A stretch of DNA of 12,871 bases from Spirochaetaceae bacterium (GTDB lineage Bacteria; Spirochaetota; Spirochaetia; Treponematales; Breznakiellaceae): the NCBI GenBank assembly GCA_031290205.1, contig JAITNZ010000006.1:1-12871 (forward strand), given 5' to 3'. Within the stretch, counting starts at the first letter, position 1; each line of letters opens with the position of its first letter. Of the stretch, positions 1 to 5,477 are shown one piece after another. The notes beneath the pieces are model-generated. The model saw only the letters and a program-made list of their open reading frames with translations. It did not search any database and was not told where the DNA came from. The position numbers were made by a program, and so were the translations under genes.

Positions 1-932
1 GCGTCAGGCGTGTAGTTCGCTCCGGCGTTGTAGTTTGTGCCGTTGCCGTCCGCGCGGCTGTCCCAGCCCAGAAAAGCGAGCCAGTGTTCGTTGGGCGCAG
101 TTATGCCACTGTCGTCGGGCAAGCTGAATTCCGCCAGTGCACCGGCAACTACCGTTTCCGCCGCGGGAATGTCGCCGGCGCCGCCGTTGAGGGCAAAACT
201 CACCGTCCAGACGGGCGTCCACTGCGCGTAGAGGGTGAGGGCTTCGGTAATAGCCGCTCCCGCACTGTAGCTTGTGCCGCCGCCGTCGGCTTCGGTAGTC
301 CAGTCGATGAAAGCTCGTGCAGGGTGGGAGGGCTTGGGAATCAAGGGGAGCGCGTCGCTCCAGTCAAAGCCGCTGCCGCTGGGGTCGGGCAGCGTGAAGC
401 CTTCGCCCAGCGCGAAAATTTTGCACTCGGCGGGGGCGCCGCCGTCGTAGATGCCCCCGTTGGGGTCAAGCGAGACGAACTCGTCGGCTTCCCCCCCATC
501 GAGCGCCCAGAGCCTGAACGGCGGGGCAATGCCGCTGCGCTTCACCGTGAGCTTTGCGATGCCCCCGTCAGCGGGAATATTGCCGACGGTTAGCAGGTAA
601 AACGCCTCGGCATATTTACGCACCGCTGTCGCCTTCATCTCCGCCGATTTTACCGTCCCCTCGGCATCAACAAGCTCGAACGTGAATATCTCGGCTAACT
701 CAGCCTCATCAATGCCGGTTTCCAGCCCCGCAATCGCCTTGCTAAAGTCGAGCGTAAGCTCCGCCGTCCGCAGCCCGTTTCCGTCCTCGAACGGCGCCCC
801 CGGAATCAGCCGTATCCACACGGTGTCAGAGCTTAGCGATTGCCCCGAATTCGCCGCAATAGCTTGGCATGATGTAAACACCGTGATAAGTGCGGTGCAT
901 GCCAGTAATAACAGTTTAGTTACGTTTCTCAT
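1..932 (-). CDS. Putative lipoprotein with InlB/Listeria-type beta repeats (3' end beyond window)
   Basis: The frame is open from an ATG at 932 to the left edge (310 residues seen, no stop). An AGGAG Shine-Dalgarno sequence lies 6 nt upstream of the ATG. Residues 1-21 form a lipoprotein-like signal peptide ending in the spirochaetal-style lipobox FTSC, with Cys22 the predicted lipidated residue, so the protein is probably anchored to a membrane and exposed at the surface or in the periplasm. Residues about 36-140 look like a beta-sandwich domain (LTLDFSKAI..., then LTVGNIPADGGIAKLTVKRSG), similar to repeated domains I recall from termite-gut treponemes. From about 152 there are two degenerate Listeria/InlB B-type repeats: the first ends in ALTLYAQWTP (to 239), and the second starts WTVSFALNGGAGDIP at 242 and continues off the window. 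Such repeats are usual in bacterial surface proteins; no specific function can be given. Confidence 0.8.
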   Translation of the reverse strand, partial: MRNVTKLLLLACTALITVFTSCQAIAANSGQSLSSDTVWIRLIPGAPFEDGNGLRTAELTLDFSKAIAGLETGIDEAELAEIFTFELVDAEGTVKSAEMKATAVRKYAEAFYLLTVGNIPADGGIAKLTVKRSGIAPPFRLWALDGGEADEFVSLDPNGGIYDGGAPAECKIFALGEGFTLPDPSGSGFDWSDALPLIPKPSHPARAFIDWTTEADGGGTSYSAGAAITEALTLYAQWTPVWTVSFALNGGAGDIPAAETVVAGALAEFSLPDDSGITAPNEHWLAFLGWDSRADGNGTNYNAGANYTPD

Positions 933-962
933 GTTGTTCTCCTATGTTTGAAGAAGGGGATG

Positions 963-990
963 GGGAAAAGGGAAAAGGGAAAAGGGAAAA
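963..990. repeat. Tandem GGGAAAA array (7 bp x 4)
   Basis: Four perfect head-to-tail GGGAAAA units (963-969, 970-976, 977-983, 984-990), then a degenerate GGTGAAAA. In the lipoprotein transcript it reads as UUUUCCC repeats about 30-60 nt upstream of the start codon. The period of 7 matches that of the neighbouring CACTGTT-type array. Confidence 0.9.
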
Positions 991-991
991 G

Positions 992-1004
992 GTGAAAATT
1001 TCAC
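992..1004. promoter_or_regulatory. Perfect 13-bp dyad GTGAAAATTTCAC
   Basis: GTGAAA-A-TTTCAC is a perfect inverted repeat with 6-bp arms around one base. It lies between the two 7-bp arrays in the lipoprotein leader. It could be an operator-like site or a small hairpin; no known regulator is recognised. Confidence 0.3.
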
Positions 1005-1019
1005 TTTGGAAACATTCTT

Positions 1020-1124
1020 CACTCCCGCACTCCGCACTCTCACTCCGCACTGTTCACTGTTCATTGTTCACTCCTCATTGTTCACTCCGCACTGTTCACT
1101 CCTCACTGTTCACTGTTCATTGTT
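1020..1124. repeat. Degenerate 7-bp tandem array, 15 units (CAYTSYK)
   Basis: The stretch divides without gaps into units such as CACTGTT, CATTGTT, CACTCCT and CACTCCG. Thirteen units are exactly 7 bp, one is 8 bp (1020-1027) and one is 6 bp (1035-1040). Variation is confined to a few positions in the unit. On the minus strand, which is the predicted transcript of the lipoprotein gene, units read AACAGTG, AACAATG, AGGAGTG or CGGAGTG, so each ends in ATG or GTG. The same family recurs at 7747-7781. Confidence 0.9.
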
Positions 1125-1137
1125 CTCTGCATAGGAT

Positions 1138-1166
1138 ATTTTATCACGCTGCACGAACGCTGTCAA
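1138..1166 (-). promoter_or_regulatory. Sigma70-type promoter for the InlB-repeat lipoprotein
   Basis: On the minus strand TTGACA (1166-1161, a perfect -35 box) is followed after exactly 17 bp by TAAAAT (1143-1138, 5 of 6 matches to the -10 consensus). Transcription would start near 1131 and give a leader of about 200 nt before the ATG at 932. That leader contains both 7-bp arrays. This is the best promoter match in the window. Confidence 0.7.
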
Positions 1167-1203
1167 GGGTTGTTTTTGCTCGCGCATGAAGAAAATCAGC
1201 AGC

Positions 1204-1261
1204 GTAAAAATCTGTGGTCATCTGTGGTCATCTGTGGACAAATTCTTAATGCGTTCGCCCT
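1204..1261 (+). repeat. Dispersed repeat ending in TTAATGCGTTCGCC, copy 1
   Basis: CGTAAAAATCTGTGG followed after a variable middle by TTAATGCGTTCGCC. The last 30 bp (1232-1261) match 5383-5412 at 29 of 30 positions. A third, inverted copy lies at 5092-5137. The conserved right end stops abruptly just before the batA -35 box. Confidence 0.75.
1211..1240. repeat. 10-bp direct repeat TCTGTGGTCA x 3
   Basis: Two perfect units (1211-1220, 1221-1230) and a third with one change (TCTGTGGACA, 1231-1240). They lie between the divergent lipoprotein and batA promoters. A 10-bp period puts the units on the same face of the helix. Similar ATCTGTGG strings are common in low-complexity intergenic DNA of many bacteria, so a regulatory role is only a possibility. 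Confidence 0.8.
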
Positions 1262-1264
1262 AGC

Positions 1265-1293
1265 TTGCCGAGAGGGGCAGCTTGATTTATACT
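1265..1293 (+). promoter_or_regulatory. Sigma70-type promoter for batA, predicting a leaderless mRNA
   Basis: TTGCCG (1265-1270), a 17-bp spacer, then TATACT (1288-1293, 5 of 6 matches). The -10 box ends 7 nt before the batA ATG, so transcription should start at or within a base or two of the start codon. No Shine-Dalgarno sequence is found before the ATG, which fits a leaderless message. Confidence 0.55.
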
Positions 1294-1300
1294 ATTTAGC

Positions 1301-2305
1301 ATGTCCCACATTGCTTTTGATAGACCAATTTTTGTGCTTGCCGCGCTGCTTTCTCCGTTTGTCATCGTCGTCGGGCAGCGGTTTTTTCGGGATGCGTTCA
1401 GTCTTTCGCTGTCTCTCGGTCCTCCGGGCGGCGAGAGTTTTACAGCGCCGTTTCGGACGAGCGTGCTCAAGCGCGTATCCTCTCTTTTGGAGATTGCGGG
1501 GCTGTTTGTTTTAATCCTTGCCGCATCTGGTCCTCAGTTCATTTCAAATTCCATCGTATATCTTGACCGCGGCGCCGACATCCTCTTTGTGCTTGACGTG
1601 AGTCCCAGCATGGCAGGGCTTGATATTGGGGGGGAGAGCCGGTTTAACGCGGCGCGGCGCCTGATAAAAGATTTTGCGCGGGAACGTCCCGCCGACGCGA
1701 TCGGGCTTGCCGCGCTTGGCAATGACGCGGCGCTCCTCCTCCCGCCGACAACCGACAGAAACGCGCTTCTTTCAAGGCTGGATACTCTTCAAATTGGTGA
1801 AATGGGAGACGGCACCGCGCTCGGCATGGGGATTTCCGTTGCCGCGCTCCATCTTCGCAATTCAGCCGCCCCGCGAAAGGCGCTTGTCCTCGTGACAGAC
1901 GGCGAAAATAACGCGGGAGCGATTCATCCTGAAACTGCGGCGGCGGCGCTTGCCCAAGCGGACATTTCGCTGTATGTGATCGCCGTCGGCACGACAGGGG
2001 AAGTTCCCATTGATTATGTCGATCCCTTTAGCCATATCCGCAGGACAGGTTCTTTCGACTCGCGTTTTAACCCCGATGCGCTGATGAAAATGACGCTTGC
2101 GGGAAACGGTATTTTTATTCCCGCGCCGTCCGCCGATGCTTTTACCGAAGCGATTTCGCGCGTCCAGAAAACTGAAATCACCGTAATCCGCTCCGGCGTC
2201 CGTGGAAAGCGGATACCGGTACATACCACGCTGATTGCCGTCGGCATCCTTTTGTGTTTTGGCAGTATGTTTTTAAAAAAAGTGCTGCTGGGGGCGTTTT
2301 TATGA
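1301..2305 (+). CDS. batA: BatA-like membrane-anchored VWA domain protein
   Basis: 334 residues, the usual length for BatA. Hydrophobic segments lie at about 8-26 and 60-76, a von Willebrand A domain fills about 90-290, and a last membrane segment lies at about 307-325, giving a membrane-tethered VWA domain on one side of the membrane. The metal-ion-dependent adhesion site is complete: DxSxS at D99-S101-S103, Thr172 in GDGT, and Asp200 in VTDGENN. In other bacteria Bat proteins go with MoxR AAA+ ATPases and affect stress tolerance and envelope integrity; the molecular role is not settled. It is the first gene of a two-gene operon and its stop overlaps the next start (ATGA). No MoxR or DUF58 gene lies beside it. 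The ATG at 1301 is chosen because it opens the N-terminal Bat motif; it has no ribosome binding site. Confidence 0.85.
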   Translation: MSHIAFDRPIFVLAALLSPFVIVVGQRFFRDAFSLSLSLGPPGGESFTAPFRTSVLKRVSSLLEIAGLFVLILAASGPQFISNSIVYLDRGADILFVLDVSPSMAGLDIGGESRFNAARRLIKDFARERPADAIGLAALGNDAALLLPPTTDRNALLSRLDTLQIGEMGDGTALGMGISVAALHLRNSAAPRKALVLVTDGENNAGAIHPETAAAALAQADISLYVIAVGTTGEVPIDYVDPFSHIRRTGSFDSRFNPDALMKMTLAGNGIFIPAPSADAFTEAISRVQKTEITVIRSGVRGKRIPVHTTLIAVGILLCFGSMFLKKVLLGAFL

Positions 2306-3363
2306 ATGGACTCGTCTTCAATGAACCGGATGTATTAATCTGGCTCTTCATGCTGATTCCGCTGTCTGTTTGGATGTTCTTCCATTATAAGCGGCGCTTC
2401 CCGCTTGTTTCACGGTTTATCAGCAGAGATTCCAATCAGGAGGATCTATCGAAGCTCCGTCCGCGTTATCTTTTTTCATCGATTTTTTTCCTCTTGTTCT
2501 TTGCTGCGGAGCTGGGCGCACTGGCAAACCCGCGTATGGGGAGCCGCCTTGTCCGTGAATTTCAGCGCGGTTGTGATGTCGTCCTTGCCATGGACATTTC
2601 CCGGAGTATGAACATTCAGGATTCCGCTTTCATGGAAGGCGGTGCCGCAACCCGCTTGGAGCGCTCCAGAGAGATTGCTCAAAATCTCGTTTTGGAATCG
2701 GGGAATCTTGCCGGAAACAGCATTTTACTCCGTTTTGGGCTTGCCCTTGGGAAAGGGCGGGGCGTTCTTGCCATGCCGGTGAGTGCGGATAGCGAAGCCG
2801 TCTTGTCGATTTTGGACGCCCTGTCAAGCTCAACAATGAGTTCGCGGGGCACGAACCTCGAGCAGCTCCTCGACGCGGCGGCAAGCGGATTTTTAGAAAA
2901 TTCTCCGGCGGGCAGGCAAGTTATTCTCTTTAGTGATGGGGAAAGCCTTGCCGGTTCGCTTTCCCAGTCGGCAGAACGCTTGACGCGCAACGATATTTCG
3001 CTGATTACCGTCGGAATCGGCTCGGCTTATGGTGCGCTTATTCCTGAAAACGCCGATACGCCTACCGGCGGTGAAAGCACCATGGTGAGGAGTTCCCTCC
3101 ATGCCGATACGCTTCACAGCGCGGCGGCGCGGGGCGGCGGCGCCTACATCGACGGAAACCGCGACGACGCCGTCAAACTGATAGCCGAAAAGATTTTTCC
3201 GCTTGCTGAAAATTCATCGTGGGTCTATCGCGAAGAATTTTCAGCAATCTGGCATCTTTTCGTCATTGCAGGTCTCGTTTTTCTGCTCTTGTCGATGGCG
3301 ATGAAAAAAACTTTTTCCCCACGTCGATATGATTTTTCCAGGGAAAATGCTTTATCTCCGTGA
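2302..3363 (+). CDS. batB: BatB-like membrane-anchored VWA domain protein
   Basis: 353 residues from the ATG at 2302, which overlaps the batA stop by 4 bp (ATGA); a GGGGGC tract 8 nt upstream may help initiation. An upstream in-frame start at 2254 would add 16 residues lying within batA and is rejected, because MNGLVFNEPDVLIWL is a normal Bat N-terminus. Membrane segments lie at about 11-28, 56-73 and 315-333. The VWA domain at about 90-300 keeps the full metal site: D98-I-S100-R-S102, Thr184 in SRGT, and Asp212 in FSDGES. It probably works as a partner of the preceding BatA-like protein in the envelope. A short basic tail follows the last membrane helix. The final 101 bp are antisense to the end of recQ. 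BatA versus BatB naming rests on order and similarity only. Confidence 0.85.
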   Translation: MNGLVFNEPDVLIWLFMLIPLSVWMFFHYKRRFPLVSRFISRDSNQEDLSKLRPRYLFSSIFFLLFFAAELGALANPRMGSRLVREFQRGCDVVLAMDISRSMNIQDSAFMEGGAATRLERSREIAQNLVLESGNLAGNSILLRFGLALGKGRGVLAMPVSADSEAVLSILDALSSSTMSSRGTNLEQLLDAAASGFLENSPAGRQVILFSDGESLAGSLSQSAERLTRNDISLITVGIGSAYGALIPENADTPTGGESTMVRSSLHADTLHSAAARGGGAYIDGNRDDAVKLIAEKIFPLAENSSWVYREEFSAIWHLFVIAGLVFLLLSMAMKKTFSPRRYDFSRENALSP

Positions 3364-4990
3364 GCTTGCCCACTTTTATAAGATACCTGATCGCATTCTG
3401 AGCGTCCCTACTCGTCCAGTCCTGTTTTTGCGCCCGCACGATGGCGCAGGCTAAGGCGGTGCTCGCTTCGTCCGCCCTGTAGGCGCGCCTGTTCTTGCGG
3501 AAGAAACTCAAAACCGGCTCTTCTTCGCGGAGCTCGGGACTGGCGCGCGCCGAACACACATCACAACATTCGCCTTCCGGCTTAGATTGTTCGCCCTCGT
3601 AATTCAGCAGACTGAGGAGCGCCTCCCGCCTGCAATGCGCGGCATCGCGGGCAAAGGCGAACAGGTCGGACAGGCGCTGCCTATCCGAGTCGGTGCGGGC
3701 GCGCTTGCACGCCGCCTCATCATCGGGACCCCAGAGGAGGATGGCACGGGAAAAGGCGCCGTCCCGCCCTGCCCTACCCGATTCTTGCAGGTAGGCTTCC
3801 ACCGAAGGGGGGCAGTCGCGATGAATCACCGTGCGGATATTCGGCTTATCAACGCCCATGCCGTAGGCGCAGGTGCTCACCAAAATGCCGTTTTCGCTGG
3901 AAAAGAACCATTTCTCGACCTCAGTTTTTTCCTCACGTTCCAAACCGGCATGATAAAAGCGGATTTCGTTCGTGCCGAGCGCGTTTCGCAGGTAGCGGCT
4001 AAGTTTTTCCGTGCCCGGGCGCGATGAACAGAAGACGATTGCGGGGGTTTCGTTCACGAAAAGCAGGTCGCGGACGGCAATATCGCGCAAAATGCAGCCG
4101 CGCGCCGCATAGCTGATGTTGTTTCTGTCGGGATTTCCGATAATTTTGTGCGCCCCTCCCCTACCGCTGCGGACATCACGGTAGTTGCCGTTTCCACTGT
4201 CGTAGCCGGGGGAGCCACTGCTGCTGCCGCCGCCGCCGACACGGTCGTTGTCGTTTCCACTGTCGTAGCTGGGGAAGCAAAAAAATTCGATTTTTTCTAG
4301 TACGAGGGCGGAGGCTGTTGCGGTGAAAGCCGTTACCAGCGGTGCGCCGGAGGCTTCGATAATCCGGTGGATTTCGAGGTAACTCGGGCGAAAACTTTCA
4401 CCCCATTCGCTTACACAGTGAGCCTCGTCGATAACAACATGCACTATTCCCAGTTCGCCGAGTATTTTCAGCACTTTTGGCGTTAGAAGCACTTCGGGGT
4501 TGGCGATAATGAAGCGGCTTTCGCCCGAGCGCAATTTCTGCCAAATCAGGTTTCGCTCCTCCTCAGTTTGAGCGCCGCGGAGGATCACCGGCGCAAAGCC
4601 CTTTTCGGCGAGTCGGCGCTCCTGATCCGCCATCAGTGAAAGAATCGGATAGATGACGAGCGTCGGACCTTCGAGCATCATAGCGGGCAGTTGGAAGCAG
4701 AGCGACTTCCCCGCGCCCGTCGGCAAGATAACAATCTGCCGCCCGATACTCGCCCTATCCTCCTCCTCAGTTTTTCCCCCGTTTTCTCCCTCATTTTTTT
4801 CCCGAAATTGCTCGTTAGCTTGCTCCACAGCAGGCGCGCGGTACTGCTGCCGCAACGGGATGCCGGCAGCTTGCGCCGCCTCCAGAATGTTGCCGATAAC
4901 AAGCCTCTGATAGGGAAAGAGGTAGTCCATCCCAAAAAGTTCTTTAACTGCCTGAACTACCGGGTCGTCAAATTGGTTTTCATTTTCCAT
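3263..4990 (-). CDS. recQ: RecQ-family ATP-dependent DNA helicase with two low-complexity insertions
   Basis: Superfamily 2 DNA helicase that unwinds 3'-5' in recombination and repair. From the ATG at 4990 it has 575 residues. Motifs: Walker A LPTGAGKS (89-96), DEAHCVSEWGESFRP (188-202, Walker B plus the RecQ aromatic loop), TAFTATA (220-226), AYGMGVDKPN (375-384), QESGRAGRDG (402-411). Zinc-binding cysteines are C453, C475, C476 and C479 in the expected HCRR...ECCDVC layout. The C-terminus is short; no HRDC domain is recognisable. Two insertions relative to E. coli RecQ stand out: a charged one at about 44-84 before Walker A, and a Gly/Ser/Asp/Asn-rich one at about 241-280 between motifs III and IV. 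A TTG at 5083 or an ATG at 5005 are other possible starts; none has a good Shine-Dalgarno sequence. Confidence 0.9.
   Translation of the reverse strand: MENENQFDDPVVQAVKELFGMDYLFPYQRLVIGNILEAAQAAGIPLRQQYRAPAVEQANEQFREKNEGENGGKTEEEDRASIGRQIVILPTGAGKSLCFQLPAMMLEGPTLVIYPILSLMADQERRLAEKGFAPVILRGAQTEEERNLIWQKLRSGESRFIIANPEVLLTPKVLKILGELGIVHVVIDEAHCVSEWGESFRPSYLEIHRIIEASGAPLVTAFTATASALVLEKIEFFCFPSYDSGNDNDRVGGGGSSSGSPGYDSGNGNYRDVRSGRGGAHKIIGNPDRNNISYAARGCILRDIAVRDLLFVNETPAIVFCSSRPGTEKLSRYLRNALGTNEIRFYHAGLEREEKTEVEKWFFSSENGILVSTCAYGMGVDKPNIRTVIHRDCPPSVEAYLQESGRAGRDGAFSRAILLWGPDDEAACKRARTDSDRQRLSDLFAFARDAAHCRREALLSLLNYEGEQSKPEGECCDVCSARASPELREEEPVLSFFRKNRRAYRADEASTALACAIVRAQKQDWTSRDAQNAIRYLIKVGKLTEIKHFPWKNHIDVGKKFFSSPSTRAEKRDLQ
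4178..4274 (-). repeat. In-frame 63-bp duplication inside recQ
   Basis: A 34-bp block at 4178-4211 recurs at 4241-4274 with three mismatches, an offset of 63 bp (21 codons, frame kept). It encodes the repeated YDSGN-N-R element within the Gly/Ser-rich insertion of RecQ (residues about 242-272). It looks like an expanded linker made by tandem duplication. Confidence 0.8.
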
Positions 4991-5091
4991 ACATAACTTA
5001 TGGCGCATCCGTGCACGGCGCTTTAGTAGCGGACGTAAAAAATTTGGAAAAATTCTCCCGCAGAGGCGCAGGGATGCAGGCAAAACTCCAT

Positions 5092-5137
5092 GGCGAGCGC
5101 ATTAAAATAAAAAATCACGAAAATCCGCAGATTTTAC
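5092..5137 (-). repeat. Dispersed repeat ending in TTAATGCGCTCGCC, copy 2 (inverted)
   Basis: Read on the minus strand: CGTAAAATCTGCGG, a variable A/T-rich middle, then TTAATGCGCTCGCC ending at 5092. It parallels copy 1 (CGTAAAAATCTGTGG ... TTAATGCGTTCGCC). Its 14-bp end is a perfect inverted match to 5397-5410. Confidence 0.65.
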
Positions 5138-5327
5138 GGATTGATGCAGAAAAAAGTCTGCGCATAACCGCGAAGAAATCGCAAATTCATAATGAAATTT
5201 TATGATTATTCGTGTGCATTCTTCGCATCCAATTTGAAAAAACGGAAGAAAAATGTCCAGAGATACACACAGATGAAGAGGATGTCGCCGAGCGAGGGCA
5301 CCGACGGTAAAGTGCGCGGTAACGAGG

Positions 5328-5381
5328 ATGGCAGGAGCGCGTGCGCGTAGCGGTCGCGCCCGTACCTGAGAAAGCCTTCCC
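5328..5381 (+). repeat. REP-like dispersed repeat, copy A
   Basis: Starts ATGGCAG, contains a GC-rich hairpin (GCGCG, loop TAGCGGT, CGCGC) and ends CCTGAGAAAGCCTTCCC. It matches copy C (10133-10188) over about 55 bp with only a few differences, and copy B (10075-10117) over its hairpin and tail. Confidence 0.8.
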
Positions 5382-5382
5382 C

Positions 5383-5412
5383 CTGTGGACAAATTCTTAA
5401 TGCGCTCGCCCT
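5383..5412 (+). repeat. Dispersed repeat ending in TTAATGCGCTCGCC, copy 3
   Basis: Starts CTGTGGACAAATTC and ends TTAATGCGCTCGCCCT. It equals 1232-1261 except at one base (T to C). It directly follows the REP-like copy A. Confidence 0.8.
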
Positions 5413-5458
5413 GGTTCTTTAGATGTTACCTGGCAGATTTGACGGATACGCTGAAAGT

Positions 5459-5477
5459 GCCTCAGGCGCCCTAAGGC
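5459..5477 (-). terminator. Hairpin across the tmpB stop codon, possible terminator
   Basis: On the minus strand GCCTTAGG, loop GCG, CCTGAGGC: an 8-bp stem with one G-T pair. It includes the TAG stop at 5471-5473. No T-run follows (ACTTTC), so it may protect the mRNA end rather than terminate by itself. Confidence 0.35.

Larger units (their letters stand above)
4991..5470. other. 480-bp repeat-rich spacer between recQ and the tmpB-like gene
   Basis: No convincing gene is present; short frames here are low-complexity or fall in repeats. It holds a TTAATGCGCTCGCC-type repeat in both orientations (5092-5137 and 5383-5412), one REP-like copy (5328-5381), and small hairpins (AATCCG/CGGATT at 5122-5142, GCAGA/TCTGC at about 5146-5160). 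The recQ promoter must lie here, but no good -35/-10 pair was found on the minus strand. Confidence 0.6.

Noticed and set aside
84..593. Plus-strand frame of 169 codons opposite the lipoprotein
   Set aside because: The minus strand gives a full protein with lipobox, beta repeats and Shine-Dalgarno sequence; the plus frame is its shadow.
1020..1124. CRISPR-like array
   Set aside because: The units are contiguous 7-mers with no spacers, and no cas genes are present.
944..1189. Plus-strand open frame with Ser/Leu/His-rich repeats
   Set aside because: It is a by-product of the 7-bp arrays (21-nt, 7-residue periodicity) and has no ribosome site or known domain.
3587..4027. Plus-strand frame of 146 codons opposite recQ
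   Set aside because: It lies wholly across the RecQ helicase motifs and has no credible start signal.
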